From the NCBI GenBank assembly GCA_900550135.1, contig URQO01000016.1, forward strand, positions 1 to 34,776: a stretch of 34,776 nt of DNA. Reading direction: 5' to 3'. The position numbers were made by a program, and so were the translations under genes. The notes beneath the pieces were generated by a model. The model was not told the origin of the DNA. It made no database searches and was given only the letters and a program-made list of their open reading frames with translations. Of this stretch, positions 15,760 through 24,477 are shown piece after piece (position 1 is the first letter of the stretch; each line of letters opens with the position of its first letter). Source of the DNA: an uncultured Eubacterium sp. GTDB lineage: Bacteria > Bacillota > Clostridia > Lachnospirales > Lachnospiraceae.

Positions 15760-15795
15760 ATTATAGAAAAAGGGGTTGAACTTGTCAACCCCTTT
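15760..15795 (-). promoter_or_regulatory. consensus sigma-A promoter of rpsL, embedded in a perfect hairpin
   Basis: On the minus strand TTGACA (15783-15788), exactly 17 bases, then TATAAT (15760-15765), a full consensus promoter. A perfect 11-bp palindrome AAAGGGGTTGA/TCAACCCCTTT (15769-15779 / 15785-15795) covers the -35 box and most of the spacer. Followed by TTTTT on the minus strand, it also looks like an intrinsic terminator. It may stop upstream reads and start rpsL at the same place. Confidence 0.85.
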
Positions 15796-16462
15796 ATTTC
15801 GTATGATAGAATAATTTATTACTGCTTTTAAAATATTAAAGAACTCTTTTTAATGTTATCATTCCCTGTATAAAATTGGACTAGTATCATTTCAACAATA
15901 TCTGCTTATTTAATAATGAATCATTTCGGAAACTTACAAGAAAAAATAGAATAATTTATTATTATAATGTACAAATCAATATTCCTTTAAGTTTACTAAG
16001 TATATTAAGTGCAATTTTACAAGAATTTATAGAATAATTTATCATTATAATGTACAAATCAATATTCTTTTAAGTTTCCTAAGCATAATTAAGTGCAACT
16101 TTACAAGAATTTATAGAATAATTTATCATTATAATGTACAAATTAATACTCTTTTAAGTTTCCTAAGCATAATTAAGTGCAATTTTACAAGAATAAAAAA
16201 GATTATATCTCAAATTCTTGCATGTATTTAAAAATCAAAATTAAATTAGTTTTGTAAAATAGTAATTATTTAAGTAAAGTACAAGAAAATATGTAAGAAA
16301 CAAATACAACAATGTATTTTTTACAACAAACTACTTTATATTTGATTATATCAATAATAATATACAATAAAATTTTCTAAAATTTATAAATACATTGTTT
16401 TTTTTCTTTTTTCAATTAACTAAAACTTTACTCTTAGCATTTAATTATTTTTCATTAAATTG
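15796..16462. repeat. non-coding AT-rich stretch with an 83-84 bp tandem repeat array
   Basis: Three units begin at 15946, 16029 and 16113 (spacing 83 and 84 bp). They share ATAGAATAATTTATCATTATA, AATGTACAAATCAATATTC, TTTTAAGTTTCCTAAGCATA and ATTAAGTGCAATTTTACAAG. A degenerate piece of the unit start also lies at 15805-15821, next to the rpsL promoter. Each unit carries TATAAT-like hexamers on both strands but no convincing -35 box. From 16196 to 16462 the DNA is extremely AT-rich, with one distant inverted repeat (AACAATGTATTT near 16309, AAATACATTGTTT near 16387). No gene is supported in the 795 bases between rpsL and asnS. Confidence 0.8.
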
Positions 16463-17848
16463 TTATAGTTCACAATTGTTAACTGTACGTGGAAATGGAA
16501 TCACATCCCTTATATTTGACATACCTGTAAGGTACATAATCATTCTCTCAAATCCAAGTCCAAATCCTGCATGTCTTGCTGTTCCGTATTTTCTTAAATC
16601 TAAATAGAATCCGTAATCTTCTTCATTAAGTCCCAGTTCGCTCATTCTGTTTTTAAGAACCGCCAAGTCTTCTTCTCTTTGGCTTCCACCAATAATCTCG
16701 CCAATGCCTGGAACTAAGCAGTCCATTGCTGCCACTGTTTTTCCATCTTCGTTTAACTTCATATAGAAAGCTTTAATTTCCTTTGGATAGTCAGTTACAA
16801 AAACAGGACGTTTAAATACTTCTTCTGTCAAATATCTTTCGTGTTCTGTCTGCAGGTCTGTTCCCCAACTTACTTTATATTCAAACTGATTATTATGTTC
16901 TTCTAAAATTTTAATTGCTTCTGTGTAAGTCACGCGACCAAAATCAGAATTCATAACATGATTTAATCTGTCAAGTAACCCCTTGTCCACAAATGAGTTA
17001 AAGAAATTCATTTCTTCCGGTGCATTTTCCAGTACATATTTAATAATGTACTTTATCATTGCCTCTGCCAGTTCCATGTCATCTGCTAAATCTGCAAAAG
17101 CAATTTCTGGTTCAATCATCCAAAATTCTGCTGCGTGTCTTGTTGTATTTGAATTTTCAGCTCTAAATGTTGGACCAAATGTATATATTTTCTTAAATGC
17201 CATGGCATAGGTTTCTCCATTTAACTGACCAGAAACTGTAAGATTTGTTGGCTTTCCAAAAAAGTCTTCTGTGAAATCCACATCTCCCTGTTCTGTTTTT
17301 GGAACATTGTTTAAGTCCATTGTTGTAACCTGAAACATTTCTCCGGCACCTTCACAGTCACTTCCTGTAATCAGTGGAGTATGAACATACACAAACCCCT
17401 GCTCCTGGAAAAACTTATGAATTGCATAAGCACATAAAGAACGTACTCTAAACACTGCCTGGAAAGTATTTGTTCTAGGTCTTAAATGTGAAATTGTTCT
17501 AAGATATTCAAAGGTATGTCTTTTCTTCTGCAATGGGTAATCTGATGTGCTTTCTCCTTCAACGAAAACCTCTTCTGCCTGAATTTCGAAAGGCTGTTTT
17601 GCATTTGGCGTTTCAACTAAAGTGCCTTTTACAATCAAAGCTGCTCCAATATTTACCTTTGATACTTCCTGAAAATTGTCCATTTTATCATTGTACACAA
17701 CCTGAACCGGCTGAAAAAATGTTCCATCATTTAAAACAATAAATCCAAAAGTTTTTGAATCTCTAATACTTCTAACCCAGCCACCAACTGTTACTTCTTT
17801 ATTAATATACTCTTCTGTGTTTTTAAACAATTCTTTTACTTCTACCAT
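16463..17848 (-). CDS. asnS: asparaginyl-tRNA synthetase
   Basis: A 461-residue class IIb aminoacyl-tRNA synthetase that charges tRNA-Asn. The N-terminal OB-fold anticodon-binding domain is at about 1-110 (EVTVGGWVRSIRDSK). Catalytic-domain motifs follow: motif 2 around GPTFRAENSNTTRHAAEFWM, motif 3 GFGLGFERMIMYLTG. Asn-type rather than Asp-type is supported by the ending SNIRDVIPFPRTVNNCEL. The length is normal. Upstream is a leader with a duplicated 32-base motif, but no T-box signature (no GGTGGNACCGCG). It stands alone between the NSS carrier, which is divergent, and the repeat array. Confidence 0.96.
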   Translation of the reverse strand: MVEVKELFKNTEEYINKEVTVGGWVRSIRDSKTFGFIVLNDGTFFQPVQVVYNDKMDNFQEVSKVNIGAALIVKGTLVETPNAKQPFEIQAEEVFVEGESTSDYPLQKKRHTFEYLRTISHLRPRTNTFQAVFRVRSLCAYAIHKFFQEQGFVYVHTPLITGSDCEGAGEMFQVTTMDLNNVPKTEQGDVDFTEDFFGKPTNLTVSGQLNGETYAMAFKKIYTFGPTFRAENSNTTRHAAEFWMIEPEIAFADLADDMELAEAMIKYIIKYVLENAPEEMNFFNSFVDKGLLDRLNHVMNSDFGRVTYTEAIKILEEHNNQFEYKVSWGTDLQTEHERYLTEEVFKRPVFVTDYPKEIKAFYMKLNEDGKTVAAMDCLVPGIGEIIGGSQREEDLAVLKNRMSELGLNEEDYGFYLDLRKYGTARHAGFGLGFERMIMYLTGMSNIRDVIPFPRTVNNCEL

Positions 17849-17898
17849 ATATAACCTCTTTCATTTTTATGTTCATATTGATGTATATCCCAAGGACA

Positions 17899-17972
17899 TT
17901 TCTCATAGACTATACGTGCACAGATGATTGTACAGGAAGATTTTCCATAGCCTATGCATGCACAGATAATTG
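17899..17972 (-). repeat. two imperfect 32-bp direct repeats in the asnS leader (42-bp period)
   Basis: On the minus strand CAATTATCTGTGCATGCATA at 17972 and CAATCATCTGTGCACGTATA at 17930 begin two units. Both continue with an ATAGnCTATG palindrome and AAA. The differences keep the small palindrome intact. They lie about 50-125 bases before the asnS start. Confidence 0.6.
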
Positions 17973-18068
17973 AGTCAGCCCTTTTGTCACAGCAATCAAT
18001 TCTATACTTTTCAATCCAGAAATATAATATACATTATTTATTAATTATAGTAAACCGATTATTTCCTA

Positions 18069-18097
18069 TTGTATATAATTTTTTTTTAATGTATAAT
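18069..18097 (+). promoter_or_regulatory. sigma-A promoter of the NSS transporter gene
   Basis: TTGTAT (18069-18074), a 17-base spacer containing nine T, then TATAAT (18092-18097). Transcription would start near 18104, leaving a leader of about 40 bases before the ATG. Confidence 0.65.
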
Positions 18098-18146
18098 CTT
18101 AACATTCTTAAAAAGGGATTAGTAAAATAAAATTTGGAGGTTTATT

Positions 18147-19502
18147 ATGGAAAAACGTGGAAAGTTTTCTAACAAAATCGGCTTCGTACTTGCAGCAGCC
18201 GGTTCAGCTGTTGGACTTGGAAACATTTGGCGTTTCCCTTATCTTGCAGCAAAATACGGCGGTGGTACATTTTTATTAGTATACTTAATTTTGGCCGTAA
18301 CTTTTGGTTTTTCGCTGATGATTGCAGAAATATCAATCGGTAGAAAAACCGGTCTTAGTGCCATTCAGGCATTTAAAAAACTCGACAAAAGATTTAGTTG
18401 TGTTGGATATTTGGCAGCCATTATTCCTATTATAATATTCCCATATTATTCAGTAATTGGTGGATGGGTTATCAAATATCTTGTTACTTTTGCCACTCAC
18501 AATGGTGTGGATGCTGCTGGCGATTCATACTTCACAGGCTTTGTATCAGGTACAACCGAACCACTTATTTACTTTTTAATATTCATAGTCTTTACAGCAG
18601 TTGTTGTATGGTTTGGTGTAGAAAAGGGTATCGAAAAGGTAAGTAAATTTATGATGCCTGTATTAGTTGTTCTTACAATTTTTATTGCAGTCTACGGTCT
18701 TACAATTGATGGAGCTATGGACGGTCTTTCATATTATTTAAAGCCACGTCTTGAGGATTTTTCATTTAAAACAGTTGTTTCTGCCATGGGACAGTTATTC
18801 TATTCAATGTCACTTGCAATGGGTATTATGATTACCTATGGTTCATATATGAAAAAAGAAAACAATCTTGAAAGTTCAGTAAGACAAATAGAATTTTTTG
18901 ACACTGCCATTGCATTTTTTGCCGGATTAATGATCATCCCTGCTGTATTTGCATTTTCAGGTGGTGACAAAGCAGCCCTTGGGAAAGGACCATCACTTAT
19001 GTTCGTCACATTACCAAAAGTATTTGACAGCATGCCTTTTGGTCAGGTTATTGCAGCTGTATTCTTTATTTTGGTTTTATTCGCTGCACTTACATCCGCC
19101 ATATCTTTAATGGAAACCATTGTTTCAATATTCTGTGACAAATTGGGTTGGTCAAGACATAAAGCATGTTTGATTGTCTTTATTTGTTCTACTGCAATTG
19201 GTGTACTTCCATGTCTCGGATTTGGTGTCCTTGGTTTTATTAGTGCAGGTGGAATGACCATACTTGATATTATGGATTTTGTAAGTAACAGTATTTTGAT
19301 GCCTATATGTGCATTGCTTACATGTATTTTGGTTGGATTTATTGTAAAACCTAAGGTTATCATTGATGAAGTTACAAGAAATGGTGAAAAATTCAGATCA
19401 CGTAATTTATTTGTGGTAATGATAAAATGGATTTCTCCAATTTGCCTTGTAATTATTTTAATCACATCAGTGCTTGATGCCCTTGGTATATTTCAGATAT
19501 AA
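18147..19502 (+). CDS. neurotransmitter:sodium symporter (NSS/SNF) family transporter
   Basis: A 451-residue membrane protein with about eleven or twelve helices. The NSS N-terminus is unmistakable: FSNKIGFVLAAAGSAVGLGNIWRFPY, where unwound helix 1 supplies Na+ and substrate contacts, then GGGTFLLVYLI. The family imports amino acids or related compounds with Na+. The substrate cannot be read from sequence. The start has TTTGGAGG eight bases before the ATG. It is transcribed alone on the plus strand, divergent from asnS and convergent with the AGCS gene, and a shared bidirectional terminator separates it from the latter. It would complement the two AGCS carriers in amino-acid uptake. Confidence 0.92.
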   Translation: MEKRGKFSNKIGFVLAAAGSAVGLGNIWRFPYLAAKYGGGTFLLVYLILAVTFGFSLMIAEISIGRKTGLSAIQAFKKLDKRFSCVGYLAAIIPIIIFPYYSVIGGWVIKYLVTFATHNGVDAAGDSYFTGFVSGTTEPLIYFLIFIVFTAVVVWFGVEKGIEKVSKFMMPVLVVLTIFIAVYGLTIDGAMDGLSYYLKPRLEDFSFKTVVSAMGQLFYSMSLAMGIMITYGSYMKKENNLESSVRQIEFFDTAIAFFAGLMIIPAVFAFSGGDKAALGKGPSLMFVTLPKVFDSMPFGQVIAAVFFILVLFAALTSAISLMETIVSIFCDKLGWSRHKACLIVFICSTAIGVLPCLGFGVLGFISAGGMTILDIMDFVSNSILMPICALLTCILVGFIVKPKVIIDEVTRNGEKFRSRNLFVVMIKWISPICLVIILITSVLDALGIFQI

Positions 19503-19559
19503 TCAATAGATGTAATGTCTTTGTAGAATAAACTAATATATAAATATTTTACATATGTA

Positions 19560-19625
19560 AAAAGCCATACATTTTAAATGCTACTTTCCAATTAGGAAGC
19601 TTCTAAAAATGTATGGCTTTTTTGT
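19560..19625. terminator. strong bidirectional terminator between the NSS and AGCS genes
   Basis: AAAAGCCATACATTTT (19560-19575) pairs perfectly with 19606-19621. An inner CTTTCC/GGAAG hairpin fills the loop, and T-runs flank both sides. Confidence 0.88.
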
Positions 19626-19677
19626 TTAATATCTTTAATTTTTTTATTATGATTTTTGTAACTTTATTTCTGTCACT

Positions 19678-21129
19678 TTAATTTTTACCGTTCTGCTTTC
19701 TTCCGGCTTTTTTATCTATCTTTTCCTTTTCAAGTATAGGTTGGAATCTTTCCACTTCTTTTGCGATAACACCACTCATTAACAACATACATATTAAGTT
19801 TGGTATTGCCATCAATGCATTTGCAATGTCTGAGAAGTTCCACACAACCTGAAGTGTAGTTGTTGCTCCTACAAAAACTACAAGAGAAAATACAATTCTG
19901 TAAACCATATTATATTTGTGTGTTTTAAAAATATACTCAAATGCTTTTTCTCCATGATATTCCCATCCTAAAATAGTCGAAAACGCAAATAATGCAATTC
20001 CTACTGTAACAAGTATTGCACCAACTTCTCCAAGGGCTGATTTAAAAGCCAGAATAGTAAGGGCTGCTCCCTGAACTACTTCTCCATCAGCACCTACTGT
20101 GCCAAGAACTCCAGATGATGCAATGCAAAGTCCTGTAATTGTACATACAACAATTGTATCCCAAAATGTTCCTGTCATATTTATGTATCCCTGACGTACA
20201 GGGTCATCTGTAGTAGCCGCTGCAGCTGTAATGGCTGCTGATCCCATTCCTGCTTCATTTGAGAACACACCTCTTGCCACGCCAAAACGCATTGCCTGCA
20301 TCACACTGGCCGTAATTGTACCGGCTACACCACCTGATACTGCAACAGGACTAAATGCCATTCTAAAAATTTCAACTAAACCTGATGGTACATTTTTAAT
20401 ATTAACAAATATAACAATAAGTCCTGCAATAATATAAAAGATTGCCATTACAGGTACAACTATTGAAGAAACCTTAGATATTGTTTTAATACCACCTACA
20501 ATAATCAGAAGAGCTATAACTGTAAACACAATGCCTACAATTTTTTCATCAAAGTTAAATGTGCTTTTTAAGGATTCTGAAATAGAATTTGCCTGTGTCA
20601 TATTTCCAATACCAAAGGACGCTATTACTGCAAACACTGCAAATAACATTCCAAGAAAGGCTCCAAACTTTTTATTCTTCAAACCTTTTTTCATGGTGTA
20701 CATTGGTCCACCTGACATTTCACCTTTTTCATTTACTTCACGGTATTTAATGGCTAACATACATTCACTAAATTTTGATGTCAAACCAAAGCAGGCTGAA
20801 ATCCACATCCACACCAAAGCTCCCGGACCACCTGATACCATGGCTGTAGCCACACCAACTATGTTCCCTGTTCCAATAGTTGCTGCAAGAGCTGTGGTCA
20901 GTGCTGAAAAAGGGGATACATCGCCTGTTCCACGTTTTGTTGTTCTTGCTTCTTTACTTAACGTACTTTTGATTGCATAACCCAGATTGCGCCATGGCAT
21001 AAACTTTAATCTAATTGTAAGAAATATGCCTGTTCCAACCAATAGTACCAACATTACAGGACCCCAAACAAAATCGTCCACTGTGACCAATGTGTCTGAA
21101 ATCCATTTTCCAATACTTTTAAAATCCAT
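19678..21129 (-). CDS. AGCS-family alanine/glycine:cation symporter (copy without riboswitch)
   Basis: A 483-residue carrier with about eleven membrane spans. AGCS hallmarks: FVWGPVMLVLLVGTGIFLTI at the N-terminus, FSALTTALAATIGTGNIVGV, GPGALVWMW, GGPMYTM, FSNEAGMGSAAI and FSTILGWEYHGEKAFEY. It would import Ala or Gly with Na+ or H+. The start has AAAAAGGAGTG. It is paralogous to the gene at 26972-28408, but its leader holds no glycine aptamer. Instead, an attenuator-like hairpin set lies about 300 bases upstream, and a perfect TTAACCGGTTAA palindrome lies 85 bases upstream. This suggests that the two copies respond to different signals. Confidence 0.93.
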   Translation of the reverse strand: MDFKSIGKWISDTLVTVDDFVWGPVMLVLLVGTGIFLTIRLKFMPWRNLGYAIKSTLSKEARTTKRGTGDVSPFSALTTALAATIGTGNIVGVATAMVSGGPGALVWMWISACFGLTSKFSECMLAIKYREVNEKGEMSGGPMYTMKKGLKNKKFGAFLGMLFAVFAVIASFGIGNMTQANSISESLKSTFNFDEKIVGIVFTVIALLIIVGGIKTISKVSSIVVPVMAIFYIIAGLIVIFVNIKNVPSGLVEIFRMAFSPVAVSGGVAGTITASVMQAMRFGVARGVFSNEAGMGSAAITAAAATTDDPVRQGYINMTGTFWDTIVVCTITGLCIASSGVLGTVGADGEVVQGAALTILAFKSALGEVGAILVTVGIALFAFSTILGWEYHGEKAFEYIFKTHKYNMVYRIVFSLVVFVGATTTLQVVWNFSDIANALMAIPNLICMLLMSGVIAKEVERFQPILEKEKIDKKAGRKQNGKN

Positions 21130-21213
21130 ATTTTCACTCCTTTTTTATTATATTAAGATTGTAGTGTCTTTTTTCCTATGTTTTCACATTTTTTGACACT
21201 TAACTCTTTTATA

Positions 21214-21225
21214 TTAACCGGTTAA
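21214..21225. promoter_or_regulatory. perfect TTAACCGGTTAA palindrome, operator candidate
   Basis: A 12-bp perfect palindrome, centred on a CG step as in LacI/GalR-type operators, 85 bases before the AGCS start. On the minus strand TATAAA abuts its 3' side, so a repressor bound here could block a promoter. No cognate regulator lies in the window. Confidence 0.4.
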
Positions 21226-21418
21226 CATTTTTTACGCTTAAAAAAATCTACACTTACAAAATAAGCAACTATAATTATATATATGAATTTGTATCTGTTT
21301 ATCAGTATTATTTTAAAACGCAATCTTTAACCGAACGTTACCACTAAGACTATATTTTTTATTAAAGACTTCCTTGAAAAACTAGGTTTTGCAATCATGT
21401 TTTTTTATATAAAAAGAA

Positions 21419-21543
21419 AAGAGCTACTAAAAATAGTAACTCTTAAAAATTCATATGTCACATCAATACCGAAACTCACTTTAGAATATCATTTTTAAGA
21501 GTTCCTCCACCTTAAGTTTCGCCATTGACTCAAAAGACTTCAT
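21419..21543 (-). promoter_or_regulatory. attenuator-like leader: 20-codon frame, antiterminator and terminator stems
   Basis: On the minus strand, in order: an ATG at 21543 opening a 20-codon frame (MKSFESMAKLKVEELLKMIF, stop at 21481); arm 1 at 21503-21491; arm 2 at 21450-21438, a perfect 13-bp match to arm 1; and arm 3 at 21428-21419, which forms a terminator with 21444-21435, followed by TTCTTTTT. The terminator and the 1:2 stem share bases and exclude each other. The short frame covers arm 1 but has no clear ribosome site. It could instead be only the 3' end of the por transcript. From 21230 to 21418 I see nothing else. Confidence 0.5.
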
Positions 21544-21550
21544 AGGATAT

Positions 21551-22009
21551 TTATTTTTTGTTTAAATCATTTAGAAAATCTGTAATGTGCTGTCTGTCCG
21601 GTTTTGACTTTACTACCACTACTGCAATCACTATCAGTAATAGTACCGTAACAATACCACACAAAATAAGATTTCCTTCCTGCATATTATATAATGAAAA
21701 TCCAAATCTGGCAACAATAAGAATAATTGCCACTATTACCATAGAATATAAATAAAATCCGAAAGTAAACTTTCCTGTCATTTCACTGCCACTTTCTGTA
21801 TCTTTCATTTTGCCTTTAAAAATCACTGGCAAAAGTCCTTCGTTTTTACTTTTCTTTCCATCACCTAAAGATACCTGTACATTGGTAACATTGTATTTTT
21901 TAGATTTCTTTGTGGACTTCGATTTTACTATCTTTATATTATGTTTAAGTCCTTTAGACTCCATTACCTTAATGGTATCTTCAGTATTTCTGTTGTATGT
22001 AAACTCCAT
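21551..22009 (-). CDS. membrane protein of unknown function, in the por transcript
   Basis: A 152-residue protein. The N-terminal ~80 residues are soluble, lysine-rich and beta-like (HNIKIVKSKSTKKSKKYNV, LLPVIFKGKMKDTES). Two membrane segments follow (about 86-103 and 114-134) and a short charged tail. I recognise no family. GGAGA precedes the ATG. It starts 38 bases after the porB stop with no terminator between, so it probably shares the por message. A functional link to the oxidoreductase is not shown. Downstream lies the attenuator-like structure. Confidence 0.65.
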   Translation of the reverse strand: MEFTYNRNTEDTIKVMESKGLKHNIKIVKSKSTKKSKKYNVTNVQVSLGDGKKSKNEGLLPVIFKGKMKDTESGSEMTGKFTFGFYLYSMVIVAIILIVARFGFSLYNMQEGNLILCGIVTVLLLIVIAVVVVKSKPDRQHITDFLNDLNKK

Positions 22010-22047
22010 TATATAATCTCCTGGTTTAAATGGTTCATCAGGAAAGA

Positions 22048-22980
22048 TTATCTGCTACACTTAAATAACAGATCTTCCCATCTACGGTCAACTTCCTTCT
22101 GATATTTTTCAATCAAATGTTCATTTTCAGGTTTAAATAAATGTTTAAATCTACCCTGTGTTTTTAAGAAATCCTCAATTGGAAGTCTCTTTTTGGGTTC
22201 ATAGTTAAGAATCCACTTTCCATCTATTACTTCGAAAAGTGGCCAGTAATTTGTCTCTACTGCCAACTTGCAGATTTCCATTATTTCGTCCTTTTGATAT
22301 TTCCATCCTGTTGGACATGGAGCACATACATTTAAAAATGCAGGACCCTCTGTATAAATAGCTCTTTCTGCCTTTGTATGAAGATCTTTAAATCCATTGA
22401 AAAATGTAGTCTGTGCTGCATATGGAATATCGTGAGCAGCTAAAATTGCAGCCAAATCTTTTCTGTACTGCTCTTTACCATTACACTGACTTCCTACAGG
22501 AGTTGTAGTTGTATCAGCATACATTGGTGTAGCTGATGAACGTTGTGTACCTGTGTTCATATAAGCACCGTTGTCATAACATACATATGTATAATTTGTT
22601 CCACGTTCCATTGCACCTGATAATGACTGGATACCAATATCATATGTACCACCATCACCACCAAAGCAAATGAACTTGTAATCTTCTTTGATTTTTCCTT
22701 TACGCTTCATCGCCTTGTAAGCACCTTCAACACCACTCATTATTGAGCTTGTATTTTCAAAGGCACTATGAATATAACTGTCTTCCCATGCTACATATGG
22801 ATACTGGAAAGATGAAACGTTAAGACATCCTGTTGCACATCCAATAACAGCCTTATCTCCTTCATGAAGTCCACGAAGTACATTTCTTGCACAAATAGTT
22901 GCTCCACATCCTGCACACATTCTATGGCCCGGTGCAAAACGTTCAGGCTTATTCATTGTTTCTTTAAAATTATAACCCAT
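22048..22980 (-). CDS. porB: 2-oxoacid (pyruvate):ferredoxin oxidoreductase, beta subunit
   Basis: A 310-residue thiamine-diphosphate-binding catalytic subunit. The TPP signature GGDGGTYDIG is at about 108-117, followed by the conserved Asn stretch (CYDNGAYMNTGTQRS). Cys22 and Cys25 (CAGCG) and later cysteines hold the proximal 4Fe-4S cluster. The start overlaps the end of porA by one base. With PorA, PorD and PorC it would oxidise pyruvate, or a close 2-oxoacid, to the acyl-CoA and CO2 while reducing ferredoxin. Pyruvate is the best guess from the resemblance to PorB of Thermotoga type, but branched-chain or 2-oxoglutarate specificity cannot be ruled out. Confidence 0.88.
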   Translation of the reverse strand: MGYNFKETMNKPERFAPGHRMCAGCGATICARNVLRGLHEGDKAVIGCATGCLNVSSFQYPYVAWEDSYIHSAFENTSSIMSGVEGAYKAMKRKGKIKEDYKFICFGGDGGTYDIGIQSLSGAMERGTNYTYVCYDNGAYMNTGTQRSSATPMYADTTTTPVGSQCNGKEQYRKDLAAILAAHDIPYAAQTTFFNGFKDLHTKAERAIYTEGPAFLNVCAPCPTGWKYQKDEIMEICKLAVETNYWPLFEVIDGKWILNYEPKKRLPIEDFLKTQGRFKHLFKPENEHLIEKYQKEVDRRWEDLLFKCSR

Positions 22981-24173
22981 TATTTTGCCTCCTTATCTCT
23001 AAGTCCCATGTATCTGTATGTAGGACCGGTTTCACCTGTTCTTGCTATTTCTTTAAGAGTTTCATAAACTCCCTTCATATCATCTATTGTGACATCCCTA
23101 CCACCAATACCATACATAATATTGATTGCTTTTGCACTACATCCTGCTGTGTACATTGCCTGCATTGTCTCTGCCCCAACAGGACCTCCATTTGTAGAGA
23201 ATGCTTCACTTCTATCCATTACAGCAACTGCTTTACATTTTTTAAGTGCATCACCGATTTCTTCTCCCGGAAATGGTCTAAATGATCTGATTTTAATAAG
23301 TCCAACTTTGTCACCATTTTCTCTCATTTCATCAATAGCTTCTTTTGCTGTACCTGCGGCTGAACCGATAATAACCATTGCATATTCAGCATCATCCATT
23401 GCGTATTCTTCAATAAGACCATACTTACGTCCTGAAATTTTTTCAAAATCCTTTGCCACATCTAAAATAACCTGCTTTGCATTTTCCATGGCATGAGCCT
23501 GTGCTTTTCTAGATTCCATGTAGTAATCAGAAACTGCATAAGGTCCAACTGCAAATTTTTCGTCAGGATTTAGAAGATAGTCAACAGGCTCTCTTTCTCC
23601 AACAAATTCTTTTACAGTCATATCGTCTAAAAGTTCCATATTCATAACAGCATGGCTGGTAATAAATCCATCCTGGCAAATCATAATTGGAAGCATAACG
23701 TTTTCATTTTCAGCAATATTGAATGCCATAACCATATTGTCATAAGCCTCCTGATTGTTTTCAGCATACAACTGAATCCAGCCTGAATCTCTTGCTCCCA
23801 TTGTGTCTGAATGATCACAGTTTATGTTAAGTGGTCCTGTAAGTGCTCTACATACAGCTGCCAATGCAACAGGCAACCTGCTTGATGCTGTAACACCTAA
23901 TACTTCCCACATAAACGCAAGACCTGCTGATGATGTGGCAGTAAGCGCTCTGGCGCCTGCTGCTGAAGCTCCCATTGCAGCACTCATTGAACTATGTTCT
24001 GATTCTACAGTAATAAACTCTGTGTCAACTAATCCATTTGATACATAATTTGAAAAATACTGTGGTATCTCTGTAGATGGTGTGATAGGAAATGCCGGGA
24101 ATACATCCGGATTTATCTGTCTTAAAGCAGTTGCGACAGCTTCGTTTCCTGATAAAAATACTTTCTTTTGCAT
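22980..24173 (-). CDS. porA: 2-oxoacid (pyruvate):ferredoxin oxidoreductase, alpha subunit
   Basis: A 397-residue alpha subunit. The N-terminal pyrimidine-binding domain (LSGNEAVATALRQINPDVFPAFPITPSTEI) contains the conserved PITPSTE, then EHSSMSAAMGASAAGARALTATSSAGLAFM. The C-terminal domain II (VGLIKIRSFRPFPGEEI) is present. The sequence TGPLNINCDHSD is typical of the pyruvate-type branch. The gene begins two bases after the porD stop. It is full length and uninterrupted. Confidence 0.9.
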   Translation of the reverse strand: MQKKVFLSGNEAVATALRQINPDVFPAFPITPSTEIPQYFSNYVSNGLVDTEFITVESEHSSMSAAMGASAAGARALTATSSAGLAFMWEVLGVTASSRLPVALAAVCRALTGPLNINCDHSDTMGARDSGWIQLYAENNQEAYDNMVMAFNIAENENVMLPIMICQDGFITSHAVMNMELLDDMTVKEFVGEREPVDYLLNPDEKFAVGPYAVSDYYMESRKAQAHAMENAKQVILDVAKDFEKISGRKYGLIEEYAMDDAEYAMVIIGSAAGTAKEAIDEMRENGDKVGLIKIRSFRPFPGEEIGDALKKCKAVAVMDRSEAFSTNGGPVGAETMQAMYTAGCSAKAINIMYGIGGRDVTIDDMKGVYETLKEIARTGETGPTYRYMGLRDKEAK

Positions 24174-24174
24174 A

Positions 24175-24477
24175 CTATTTCACCTCCATCTTTATTGCAT
24201 TAAATGGGCATGCTTTTACGCATATGCCACATCCCTTGCAATGGTCTAAATCTATAGCCTGTCTTTTATAATCCTTTACAGGAATACAACTGTCCGGACA
24301 AACCGGCACACATAAAAGACACTGTTTACATTTTTCTTCATCAATAACCGGTGCAACACTTGTCCAGTCACCTGTAATAAACTCTCTAGTTGTTCCTGCA
24401 CCAACAATTGTATTTCCTCTTGTGACATCCTGCCATGCTACATCCTGTCCTAATTTGGTTATATCTGTTTTTGCCAT
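24175..24477 (-). CDS. porD: 2-oxoacid (pyruvate):ferredoxin oxidoreductase, delta (ferredoxin-like) subunit
   Basis: A 100-residue subunit with two 4Fe-4S motifs: Cys50, 53, 56 and 60 (CKQCLLCVPVC) and Cys80, 83, 86 and 90 (CKGCGICVKAC). It passes electrons from the TPP centre to external ferredoxin. It has the usual ~45-residue N-terminal extension of PorD. Its start overlaps the porC stop by one base, so the four genes are tightly coupled. Confidence 0.92.
   Translation of the reverse strand: MAKTDITKLGQDVAWQDVTRGNTIVGAGTTREFITGDWTSVAPVIDEEKCKQCLLCVPVCPDSCIPVKDYKRQAIDLDHCKGCGICVKACPFNAIKMEVK

Noticed and set aside
15946..16196. CRISPR array
   Set aside because: Units of 83-84 bp are directly adjacent with no unique spacers, and no cas genes are present.
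17849..18060. T-box leader for asnS
   Set aside because: Neither the conserved GGTGGNACCGCG antiterminator block nor a specifier-loop layout is visible.
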